DNA of 64,000 nucleotides, taken from assembly GCF_900112365.1 (NCBI RefSeq), contig NZ_FOLQ01000007.1:291469-355468 (forward strand), written 5' to 3'. Position 1 is the first letter of the stretch. Every line of letters starts with the position of its first letter. Source of the DNA: Spirosoma endophyticum (GTDB taxonomy: Bacteria > Bacteroidota > Bacteroidia > Cytophagales > Spirosomataceae). Below the pieces are notes generated by a model. The model worked only from the letters and a program-made list of their open reading frames with translations, did no database searches and was not told the origin of the DNA. Positions 18,601 to 26,590 of the stretch are shown in pieces. The position numbers were made by a program, and so were the translations under genes.

Positions 18601-18886
18601 TCTGGACAAACTGGATAAGCTGGAATCGACCATGATGCAGCCCAAGTCGAAAGCAGGTCAGGATGCATTAGCGTATCCAATCCGGTTGAACGATAAAATG
18701 TCAGGTGTTAGCTCGGTTGTGTCTTCGGCTGATACGAAGCCAACCAAGTCGTCTTACGTAGTGTATGAAACGCTGGAAAAGCAGGTTAATACATCAATAG
18801 GACAATTGAAGGAAGTTATCGAGCGAGAGGTGCCTGAATTCAACAGGCTTGTAACCGAGCAACATATACCGGCAATTATCCCATAA
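15668..18886 (+). CDS. Secreted sortilin/BNR-type beta-propeller protein, copy 1
   Basis: A 1072-residue secreted protein with signal 1-25 (ends PALAQ). The N-terminal two-thirds consist of BNR/Asp-box and VPS10-like repeats: GGGVWKTTDGGANW, GIYKSTDAGKTW, GLYKSTDGGDTW and others, which fold into one or two beta propellers. The mature N-terminus has the signature WRNIGPFRGGR, and the propeller ends at THGRSFWVMDD. The last 350 residues carry a beta-sandwich-like part and a helical, coiled-coil-like tail. It is one of four paralogs in 14 kb. Automatic annotation often calls such proteins glycosyl hydrolases, but I see no catalytic motif. Substrate and activity are unknown; a binding or export-related role is inference. 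Confidence 0.85.
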   Translation: MSHYFTSFAGAVVAALLLTDPALAQRKPKPTAASVQPSSDSLFNGLKWRNIGPFRGGRSLAAAGHSDQPLTYYFGATGGGVWKTTDGGANWNSISDSTFKSSSVGAIAVAQSDPNIIYVGMGEPDIRSNIANGDGIYKSTDAGKTWKHVGLKLADAVSNIEIHPKNPDIAYVGALGNPFVPNKERGVFRTIDGGKTWKHILAKGDSIGAACIELDPNNPSILYASMWKAYRNSYMMSSGGTGGGLYKSTDGGDTWTSLHDKPGMPKGLLGKIGITVSPVNSNRLYAMVENAKGGLYRSDDAGENWQLINEDKNLWQRPWYYMMLAADPQNENGLIILNVNALKSYDGGKTFKTIEVHHGDTHDIWWNPKNAQNFIIADDGGAEVTYNGGATFSDIDIPTSQFYHVSLDNDFPYNLYGAQQDNSAIRIASRTTEFSIGPSAWYTVAGGESGYITPDPNNSQITFGGSYDGLITRYDKDTDQNQRINVYPDYSMGAPSSDRKYRFQWTFPIVFSPHDSKALYVTSQYVHRSMDYGHSWEDLSPDLTRNDPKTQGDTGGPITKDNTGAETFPTIFTFAESPVEKDIFWAGSDDGLMHISRDGAKSWQKITPPTSMLPEWAIMSMVHPSDHVKGKAYLAAKRYMSGDRKPYMFKTTDYGKTWTSISAGIPADDYCHVVREDPNKAGLLYAGTERGIYVSFNDGASWQKLSLNLPVTPVRDLQVHKRDKDLVIATHGRSFWVMDDVTPLHEIADQQPALIKKTAHLYKPRPAYRMEGGAGGGRGGPILDEGENAPNGVIVRYYLKKAPTKELKLLFMTSTNDTIITYSSTKDKKGQPLKIAKEFYNDPAMMRPGTAPAVAGMNAFVWDMRYPDVTAVDGINVMWTGRGIGAKAVPGKYKVRLLLGDSLVAEQPVEILKDPRLKLTDADYKEQFDLLMKINNKLSETHKSINKLRQIRNQISSYMKEVKDTVTIAKFKKVTQPILDKLDKLESTMMQPKSKAGQDALAYPIRLNDKMSGVSSVVSSADTKPTKSSYVVYETLEKQVNTSIGQLKEVIEREVPEFNRLVTEQHIPAIIP

Positions 18887-18919
18887 ACAAACATTTTCGA
18901 CGTCACTCTACGTTACATG

Positions 18920-18962
18920 AGGTTGTCTAAACCGCTGATCAGCGGTTTAGACAACCTTTTTT
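18920..18962. terminator. Strong bidirectional terminator
   Basis: A 38-nt perfect palindrome (18920-18957) followed by T5 and a further TT, 34 nt after the stop of propeller copy 1. The convergent gene ends at 19020, so it can serve both strands. Confidence 0.9.
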
Positions 18963-19019
18963 GTTGTTCTGAGTACCTGAGCGGCCGATGCGCCAACATC
19001 GTAGGTAGCTAGTTTGATA

Positions 19020-22016
19020 CTACTTGTTATTTTTAAGAAGCGTCCACTGAGCTACCATTTTTTTCAAGGTAGTCTGTGCTTCGTTGACAGCCGCTATCGC
19101 TTGCGTGGTTGGTGGCATGTCGGCATCCTGAAGCACGCCAAAGATAGAGTTGAATGCCCGATTCAAACTTGTTAAACTGGTTTTGAGGGCATTGAGACTT
19201 TTTTTCTGCGTGTCAGAAGCAGCAGGGGTTTGTATTTTCTGCATTTCGCCCAATAATCCAATTACCTGTTTCCGGCCTTCGTAGGCAGCTACCGACAGGT
19301 CATGTTGCTGCTTCAATACAACCGGACTTGCCTTACTACGCGGGTCCATTGTGATGGTAAGCGGTTGGGTATTTACTTTACCATTGACTGTCAGTTTAAC
19401 TGTATAGGTTCCGGGCAGCACCCAGGGCGATGTAGGGTCGGGAGCCGTCTGATGATACGTAGCCGAAATTGGATACGAAGGTGGCATATCCAGCGGGGTA
19501 TAATGCATATCCCATAGAAAGCGGTGGGCACCCGCCTTGCCCGATAAAATTTGCTGCGGCCGAATCCAGTACGACGGCAGATTCACATCCGGTACGTTGT
19601 AGGGCTTTTCATCACTGCGGTATTGACGAATTACGTTACCGCCTGCATCCAGGATGTCCAGCGTAACAATTGAGTTAGCCTCTGTAGCGAGGTAGTAATT
19701 AATGATCGCCCCATCTGGTGGGTTTTGCCCAGCCGGTTCTTCCTGCGGGAGTGGTGTATCAGTGTTCATGTTCCACCGAACGCGGTAAGCCCGTTGAGGT
19801 TTATAAAGAATAGTAGCATTTTTTGTCAGATCGGTAGTCAACTGGCGCAAAGGGCTAATATCGTCCAGAATCCAGAACGACCGGCCGTGGGTGCCAATTA
19901 CCAGATCATCGTCTTTTATGACCAGATCACGAATCGACGTAGCAGGCATATTCAGTCGAAGCGACTGCCAGTGATCGCCATCATCAAACGAGATGTAAAC
20001 AGCGGTTTCTGACCCGGCAAATAACAAGCCTTTACGGACAGGGTCTTCGCGAACGGTATTAATTGGATCGTTGGGTAAACCGACTACGATCTCTTGCCAC
20101 GTTTTACCCCCATCGTGTGTCCGATAGATGTGTGGACGCATGTCATCACACCGGATGCGATTCACGGCGGCATAAGCGGTATTTACATCGAAATGCCCAG
20201 CCTCCATAATTGACACTTTACTCCAGGAACCAACACCGACAGGAGTCACATTCTTCCAGGCTTTACCTCCATCGCGGGTGACCTGAATATAGCCATCGTC
20301 AGTGCCGATCCAAATCGTATTCACGTCCTTGAACGACGGGGCTATAGTATAAATAACGCCCCGTTGAGGCATAGTTTTCATAGCCTCGGTTCTATATGTT
20401 CCCACGCTTTCGGGAATGTCAGGATAGGTCTCGCGGGTGAGATCGGGACTGATTACCTGCCAGGCGTTTCCACCGTTCTGTGTTTTAAACAGTACGTTGC
20501 CTGCAAAATAAAGCGTTTTTGGATCAATGGGCGAAAACAGAACTGGGGCCGTCCGCACAAATCGGTACTTACCACTACGTACCGCTTCGGGCGCGATGTT
20601 CTGCACCTGGCCGGTTCGTTTGTCGAATCTGGTGATTTTTCCCCCATAAATAATATTGGGGTTGAGTGGGTCGGCGGCTACGTAGCCATATTCTTCGACA
20701 CCTACTGGATGCCACTCCCGAAAGGTAATCTGCCCATCGTTGCCCCGGCTGGCAATGCCTACCGATCCGCTTTCCTGCTGGCCACCAAGTACGTTATAGG
20801 GGAAACTGTTATCGGTGCTCACGTGGTAAAACTGCGCTGTTGCCTGGTTGTACCACGAGCTAAATGTTTGGCCGCCATTTACTGTAATGATCCCTCCCTG
20901 ATCGCCAGCCAGCAACATCATGTTGGGGTCGTTCGGATTGATCCAGAGCCGGTGATAGTCGTCGCCACCCGGTGCGCCCCGAAAATCATTCCAGGTTTTG
21001 CCCCCATCTTCAGATTTCCACGCAGATACATCGGCAATGAATAGGATATCGGGGTTGGTAGGATGCGCTTTTACTTCGGCGAAATCGCTGCCACGGCCCC
21101 ATAATCGAGGATCTTTATTGAAGCGTGTCCAGGTTTCGCCTGCATCGTCCGATCGATAGACCCCGCCAAGTTCGGGCGCATCGACGGTAGCGTAGAGCCG
21201 ATTGGGGGCGCTGGGCGCGATACAAAACCCAATGCGCCCCAGTCCCTGCTCAACTGTGGGCAGGCCTTTGGTAAGTTTTTGCCAGCTTGTGCCACCATCT
21301 GTTGATTTATATAGACCGCTTTCCTTTCCCTGCCAGGCACCATTTTCCCATGGGCCTTCCTGTGCTGTCCAGAGATCAGCGTAAACAATCGCTGGATTTT
21401 TGGGGTCGATGGTTACCTGAATGGCTCCCGTATCCTGGTCTTTATACAGTACTTTTTCCCACGTTTTACCGCCATCTGTGGTGCGATAGACACCCCGTTC
21501 GGTATTCGGACCGTAGGGATGCCCCAATACAGCGGCAAAAACACGGTTTTCATTAGTGGGATCTATGGATATACCGCCAATTTGCTGACCATCGCTTAAG
21601 CCCAGGTGCGTCCAGGTTTTGCCCGCATCGGTCGATTTGTACATCCCATTGCCCACTGATAAATCCGGGCGATGGAGCCCTTCGCCACTCGCTACGTAAA
21701 CAACATTGGAGTTTGAGGGTGCCACCGCTACGTCACCAATAGAACCGGTGGACTGATCATCGAAAATGGGAATCCAGGTACGTCCATAATCCGTTGTTTT
21801 CCAGACACCCCCATTGTTGACACCGATGTAAAAAACATTTGGTTGTTGCGGCACGCCCGCTGCCCCAACCGTACGGCCACCCCGATGCGGCCCAATCATC
21901 CGCCACTTCATGGCATTAAATAGATTGGGCGTGAAGGGTTGTGCCTGAAGGTTAGCCAGTGAAACGAATAGAATAAGCGACCCCAATAGACGCTTTGTGC
22001 CCATGAAAATACCCAT
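19020..22016 (-). CDS. Secreted sortilin/BNR-type beta-propeller protein, copy 2
   Basis: A 998-residue paralog of copy 1 on the opposite strand. Two possible starts: 22016 (MGIFMGTKR) or 22004 (MGTKRLLGS); both give a signal peptide ending NLQAQ, and the second is more typical. Mature N-terminus has WRMIGPHRGGR, then Asp-box repeats such as GGVWKTTDYGRTW, GMYKSTDAGKTW and GVYRTTDGGKTW, ending with THGRSFWILDD at about two-thirds. The C-terminal helical tail is shorter than in the others. The gene starts 14 nt after the PepSY protein gene, so the two are one operon, a linkage the other three copies lack. Most divergent of the four by eye. Function unknown. Confidence 0.85.
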   Translation of the reverse strand: MGIFMGTKRLLGSLILFVSLANLQAQPFTPNLFNAMKWRMIGPHRGGRTVGAAGVPQQPNVFYIGVNNGGVWKTTDYGRTWIPIFDDQSTGSIGDVAVAPSNSNVVYVASGEGLHRPDLSVGNGMYKSTDAGKTWTHLGLSDGQQIGGISIDPTNENRVFAAVLGHPYGPNTERGVYRTTDGGKTWEKVLYKDQDTGAIQVTIDPKNPAIVYADLWTAQEGPWENGAWQGKESGLYKSTDGGTSWQKLTKGLPTVEQGLGRIGFCIAPSAPNRLYATVDAPELGGVYRSDDAGETWTRFNKDPRLWGRGSDFAEVKAHPTNPDILFIADVSAWKSEDGGKTWNDFRGAPGGDDYHRLWINPNDPNMMLLAGDQGGIITVNGGQTFSSWYNQATAQFYHVSTDNSFPYNVLGGQQESGSVGIASRGNDGQITFREWHPVGVEEYGYVAADPLNPNIIYGGKITRFDKRTGQVQNIAPEAVRSGKYRFVRTAPVLFSPIDPKTLYFAGNVLFKTQNGGNAWQVISPDLTRETYPDIPESVGTYRTEAMKTMPQRGVIYTIAPSFKDVNTIWIGTDDGYIQVTRDGGKAWKNVTPVGVGSWSKVSIMEAGHFDVNTAYAAVNRIRCDDMRPHIYRTHDGGKTWQEIVVGLPNDPINTVREDPVRKGLLFAGSETAVYISFDDGDHWQSLRLNMPATSIRDLVIKDDDLVIGTHGRSFWILDDISPLRQLTTDLTKNATILYKPQRAYRVRWNMNTDTPLPQEEPAGQNPPDGAIINYYLATEANSIVTLDILDAGGNVIRQYRSDEKPYNVPDVNLPSYWIRPQQILSGKAGAHRFLWDMHYTPLDMPPSYPISATYHQTAPDPTSPWVLPGTYTVKLTVNGKVNTQPLTITMDPRSKASPVVLKQQHDLSVAAYEGRKQVIGLLGEMQKIQTPAASDTQKKSLNALKTSLTSLNRAFNSIFGVLQDADMPPTTQAIAAVNEAQTTLKKMVAQWTLLKNNK

Positions 22017-22030
22017 TAGAAAACGTGCGG

Positions 22031-23098
22031 TTAGTTCCGCTTTAGAAACCAGATGATCAGACCTGTAACTGTAACGACGGCTGTCGCCAGTGCCAGAAGA
22101 ATATAGATTATCTGAGAAATCCAGCCACCGTAGCGGCCGAAATGCAGTTCTTCGAAAATGTGTTCGGCGATGTATTCCAGATCGGCGTCCCGCGCGTTGA
22201 AGCCGCTCACATATTGACCGGTTCGAGCATCCATCGTAGCCGAAACATTGTACTTACCCAGCATACGGATACTACCTGGCATATTTCCGCGAATCACTAA
22301 CGTAGTGTCGCCTGGTTTAGGAAAATCAATTAGCTCAGGCTGGAAATTAGCAATGGACGCCCTGGCAGCGGCAAGGGCAGTATCGACTGAAATTGCTGAA
22401 AGCGGGATCGATGAAGATTGGGATTGGTTTTGTGGAGCGCCGTCACCGAATTTGCGTTCAATTTGCTCCCAGTGAAAGAAAATACCCGTTGCACTCATCA
22501 TTAGCATAAAAAGAAGGGCAACTACGCCAAGCCATTTATGAATGTCAGCATATACGATACGTGCCGATTTATTCCATCGAACGCCGATTTTGAAAACGCT
22601 CAGTAGCGACCGTCGATAATACCAGGTTCCCGTTAGTACAGATGCCAGTAAACAAATGCCCGCTAACCCCATAACAAACCCGCCAACGGGCTCCAGAAGC
22701 AGATTTTCGTGAAGTTCCCGCGCTCGTCGGACAAGCGTGGCATCGGCATTGCGCGTACTGATAACAGCGCCGGTATACGGGTTCAGCACCACCCATTTCC
22801 AAACACCCTGATCGATCAAATCCACTCGGGTAGCCCTTGTTTTATCCGTATCGGCTACTTGGAGCCTAAGCAGTTGAGCTGAGGGATATTGCTGATTCAC
22901 TTTTGCCAGCAACTGGTTGTAGGATAGGCGTTTGCCAACGACTTCAATATTGACCTGATTCGGGTTCAGTAAGTTATCGAGCTGTTTATCAACAACCAGG
23001 ATTGAACCGGTAATGGTAATGATCAGAATAAATAGGCCACCCACCAGACCCGAAATTCGGTGTAGGCTATAAACGGTTTTGTCGGAAAGCGAGAACAT
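22031..23098 (-). CDS. PepSY-associated transmembrane helix protein
   Basis: A 355-residue inner-membrane protein, started at ATG 23098 (MFSLSDKTVYSLHRISG), where family members begin; an in-frame ATG at 23158 would add 20 residues. There are four membrane helices: GLVGGLFILIITITGSILVV near the N-terminus, GFVMGLAGICLLASVLTG, GVVALLFMLMMSATGIFF and one at the C-terminus. The PepSY-type periplasmic parts lie between the pairs. His residues at HR, HEN, HKW and HW suit haem or metal binding. Such proteins are often found with siderophore or haem receptors and some act as reductases, so a redox role in iron uptake is plausible. The propeller gene follows 14 nt downstream. Confidence 0.88.
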   Translation of the reverse strand: MFSLSDKTVYSLHRISGLVGGLFILIITITGSILVVDKQLDNLLNPNQVNIEVVGKRLSYNQLLAKVNQQYPSAQLLRLQVADTDKTRATRVDLIDQGVWKWVVLNPYTGAVISTRNADATLVRRARELHENLLLEPVGGFVMGLAGICLLASVLTGTWYYRRSLLSVFKIGVRWNKSARIVYADIHKWLGVVALLFMLMMSATGIFFHWEQIERKFGDGAPQNQSQSSSIPLSAISVDTALAAARASIANFQPELIDFPKPGDTTLVIRGNMPGSIRMLGKYNVSATMDARTGQYVSGFNARDADLEYIAEHIFEELHFGRYGGWISQIIYILLALATAVVTVTGLIIWFLKRN

Positions 23099-23494
23099 AG
23101 AAAGAAAAGTGACGATAAATAGGGCGTTTTTAGCGATTGGAAACCTTCTCCAGAACAATTGAATAAAGTTGCCTGACTTAGTAGGGCTAAATTAAAGGGG
23201 CCACGACGGTTGTCAAATTTACTGTAAAAAAATCCACTGATTCAATATATTATTTCCCTCTAATGTCTCATTTTAATTCAAATAACGAATAAATGATAAT
23301 TAGTTTAAATTAAAATTTGGCATATTGTAAAAAATCAGAATACATTTCTTTGCTTATCCGTACCGTATTTGGATTGGACTTCCCTAAGTTTGCTTGTTCT
23401 ATCCCTATCTGATCGATACGCATCCGTCACCTGATGTGCTCATTCCGCCAAAGGCGCTAAATGATCAACTTATTGTCATACTAATCCTCTTCTA
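23099..23494. other. Divergent intergenic region
   Basis: About 400 nt between the PepSY gene and propeller copy 3, very AT-rich at 23220-23350. A partial -7-like TACATTTC followed by TTTG lies near 23341. No gene or stable hairpin seen. Confidence 0.5.
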
Positions 23495-26400
23495 ATGAAG
23501 CATTTTGCCTTTATTCTTTTCGTTGTCGCTGGCAGCACATTTGTAAACATTCAGCTTTGGGCACAGCAAAAGACGGTTGCTGATACGGCAGTTAATCCTG
23601 TATTCAAGGGCATGTCCTGGCGTAATATTGGACCCACACGGGGTGGGCGATCGCTGGGAGCCGCAGGGTCGCCTGGTCGTAAACTGGAGTATTATTTTGG
23701 TGCCGTGGGAGGAGGGTTATGGAAAACAACCGATGGTGGCCAAAGCTGGGCGCCAGTTACGGATGGACAATTGAACAGTTCATCAGTGGGCGCTGTAGCC
23801 GTCGCCGAAACTAATCCAGACATCGTCTACATCGGAACTGGTGAAACCCAGCTTCGGGGCAACATCATGCAGGGTGATGGGGTCTATAAAACAACGAACG
23901 CGGGGAAAACCTGGACCAATATCGGCCTGAAAAACACACAGGCGATTGCCCGTGTCCGTATTCACCCGACAAACCCGGATATTGTCTACGTAGCGGCTCT
24001 GGGACATCCTTACGGCCCGAACGAAGAGCGGGGAATTTTCCGAACGACCGATGGGGGCAAGACCTGGAAAAAGGTGCTCTATAAAAGTGACAAGGCGGGC
24101 GGTGTCGATATTATCATCGACCGAAAGAACCCAAACACCCTCTATGCTTCAATCTGGGAGGTCTATCGAAAACCCTGGAAAATGTGGGGCGGGGGTGGTG
24201 CATCGGGCCTGTTTAAATCAACCGATGGGGGCGATACCTGGACTGAACTGACCCGCAAACCCGGCATGCCTAAAGGAACGGTCGGTAAAATTGGCGTGAC
24301 CGTTTCACCAGTTGATCCAAACCGCGTCTGGGCCATTGTCGAAGCCGAAGACGGGGGCGTCTACCGATCCGATGATGCCGGCATGACCTGGAAGCACGTC
24401 AATGACGAACGGAAACTCCGCCAGCGGGCCTTTTATTATTCCCGTATTTATGCCGATCCGCTCGATAAAAATGGCGTGTATTGCCTGAATGTTGGATTTT
24501 ATAAATCGTCAGATGGCGGGGTGAAATTCAATAAAACCATCACCGTTCCTCATGGCGATAACCACGATCTCTGGATCGACCCCGCCGATTCAACCCGTAT
24601 GATCACGTCCAACGACGGCGGTGGAGCGGTGTCGGTCAACAGTGGCAAAACCTGGACCGACGAAAATTTCCCGACAGCGCAATTGTATCATATCACGACC
24701 ACCAGCGATTTTCCCTACCACATTGCCGGTGCCCAGCAGGACAATACGACGGTTGCGGTGGCCAGCGAGGGCTGGACGAATCAGGTAGTGAAAAGCAACA
24801 GCATCAAAAAAAGTGAATGGGGGTACGAAGTAGGTGGTGGCGAAAGTGGCTACATTGCTCAGGACCCGAAGAACCCTGACATTTTTTATGCGGGCAGCCA
24901 GGGGGCTTTGTTAACACGGTATGACCGGTCGACGGGTCAAACCCGCGATGTGCAGGTGTATCCTCGCTTCTTTTCTGGTGAACCGGCCAGTGCGCTGCCC
25001 GAGCGGTGGCAGTGGACATACCCCATCGTGTTCTCGCCTAAAGATCCGAACCGACTCTACGTTTGTTCACAACACGTTTGGGTATCGACCAATGAAGGCC
25101 AGAGTTGGGCGAAAATTAGTCCGGATCTGACCTTAGCCGATACGACGACGCTAGGCAAAAGTGGGGGCGTCATCACGATGGACATGAACGGCCCCGAAAT
25201 CTACGCGACCGTTTTTGCCCTGGCTCCTTCCTACCACGATGTCAACACGATCTGGGCCGGTTCCGATGATGGACTCATTCACATCACCCGAGACCACGGT
25301 AAAAGCTGGCAGAATATCACCCCGCCGGATTTGCCCAAACATACCCGCGTGAGCATTATTGAGGCATCGCGGCACAAACCCGGCACGGCCTACGTAGCGG
25401 CTAAACGCTACCAGATGGACGACCGGACGCCTTATATCTATAAAACGAATGATTACGGCAAAACCTGGAAGAAGATCATTACGGGCCTGCGGTCAGATGA
25501 TTATGCGCATTCGATCCGGGAAGATATTACCCGTCCTGGCCTGCTCTACGCGGGTATGGAACATGGCATTTGGGTATCGTTTACGGATGGCGACACCTGG
25601 CAACCGCTGCAACTAAAATTGCCCGATACCCAGATCGCGGACATACAGGTTACGGAAAAGGACGTAGTGATTGGTACGCATGGCCGGTCGATCTACGTAC
25701 TGGACGACATCGCCCCGGTTCGCGAATTTACACCCGATCTGGCCAAGAAAAGTGTCCATCTGTTCAAGCCGTACTATGCCGTTCGTCGGGTGCAACCGGC
25801 TGTTTTTCAGTATTATCTGGCGAAACAGGCCGATAGCGTGAAAGTCGAAATTCTGGATGCTGCCGGAATGGTTATACAGAGCTTTACCGGTAATAAACCA
25901 ACGAACCCGAAAATTGGCGAGGACGATGATGACGATGAGCCGGGCAAGCCTCGGGTTAAGCTACCAACAACAGCTGCCGGGCTGAACCGGTACGAATGGG
26001 ATCTTCGCTATCCGGGTGCTACGTATTTCAAAGGCATGATTATGTGGGGTGCACGTCCAACCTCTGGCCCGCTGGCCTTACCCGGCCAGTATCAGGTCCG
26101 GCTTACGGTGGGCGGCCAATCCAGTACACAGCCGTTTGAGATCAGACTTGACCCCCGCTTGAAGGGCGTCACGACGGCTGATGTGCAGGAGCAGTTCAAG
26201 ATGGCCATGAAACTGAGAGATGAGACCAGCAAAGCCAACGATGCGGTGATTCAGATTCGGGCCATGAAGGAGAAACTGACGAAGCAACCCGAAAATCCCG
26301 CCAACAAGAAGCTAAAGGAACAACTAAGCATCATCGAAGAAAATCTGTATCAGATTCGGAATCAGAGCGGGCAGGACCCGCTGAACTTCCCGATCAAACT

Positions 26401-26557
26401 GAATAACCGGCTGGCAGCCCTCTGGCGGAGTATAGAAAACGGTGATGCCAAGCCAACCGATGGTTCCTACAAGGTGTACGAGGAGTTATCGGGCGATCTG
26501 AGCAAGCAATTGACTGAGTTAGATAAGCTTACAAAAACCGCCAAGATTGGTATGTAA
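23495..26557 (+). CDS. Secreted sortilin/BNR-type beta-propeller protein, copy 3
   Basis: A 1020-residue paralog of copies 1, 2 and 4. Signal 1-24 (ends LWAQ). The mature part starts with WRNIGPTRGGR, and Asp-box repeats include GGGLWKTTDGGQSW, GVYKTTNAGKTW and GIFRTTDGGKTW, ending at THGRSIYVLDD. A run of seven acidic residues (EDDDDDE, about 808-814) interrupts the C-terminal domain and could bind calcium or be a flexible linker. A helical tail follows. The next propeller gene begins 33 nt downstream, so copies 3 and 4 form a tandem operon. No T9SS tail is present; the protein probably stays in the periplasm or leaves by another route. Confidence 0.85.
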   Translation: MKHFAFILFVVAGSTFVNIQLWAQQKTVADTAVNPVFKGMSWRNIGPTRGGRSLGAAGSPGRKLEYYFGAVGGGLWKTTDGGQSWAPVTDGQLNSSSVGAVAVAETNPDIVYIGTGETQLRGNIMQGDGVYKTTNAGKTWTNIGLKNTQAIARVRIHPTNPDIVYVAALGHPYGPNEERGIFRTTDGGKTWKKVLYKSDKAGGVDIIIDRKNPNTLYASIWEVYRKPWKMWGGGGASGLFKSTDGGDTWTELTRKPGMPKGTVGKIGVTVSPVDPNRVWAIVEAEDGGVYRSDDAGMTWKHVNDERKLRQRAFYYSRIYADPLDKNGVYCLNVGFYKSSDGGVKFNKTITVPHGDNHDLWIDPADSTRMITSNDGGGAVSVNSGKTWTDENFPTAQLYHITTTSDFPYHIAGAQQDNTTVAVASEGWTNQVVKSNSIKKSEWGYEVGGGESGYIAQDPKNPDIFYAGSQGALLTRYDRSTGQTRDVQVYPRFFSGEPASALPERWQWTYPIVFSPKDPNRLYVCSQHVWVSTNEGQSWAKISPDLTLADTTTLGKSGGVITMDMNGPEIYATVFALAPSYHDVNTIWAGSDDGLIHITRDHGKSWQNITPPDLPKHTRVSIIEASRHKPGTAYVAAKRYQMDDRTPYIYKTNDYGKTWKKIITGLRSDDYAHSIREDITRPGLLYAGMEHGIWVSFTDGDTWQPLQLKLPDTQIADIQVTEKDVVIGTHGRSIYVLDDIAPVREFTPDLAKKSVHLFKPYYAVRRVQPAVFQYYLAKQADSVKVEILDAAGMVIQSFTGNKPTNPKIGEDDDDDEPGKPRVKLPTTAAGLNRYEWDLRYPGATYFKGMIMWGARPTSGPLALPGQYQVRLTVGGQSSTQPFEIRLDPRLKGVTTADVQEQFKMAMKLRDETSKANDAVIQIRAMKEKLTKQPENPANKKLKEQLSIIEENLYQIRNQSGQDPLNFPIKLNNRLAALWRSIENGDAKPTDGSYKVYEELSGDLSKQLTELDKLTKTAKIGM

Positions 26558-26590
26558 TCTAGTGCCAATGTATTTTTACCCACTCGCGTT

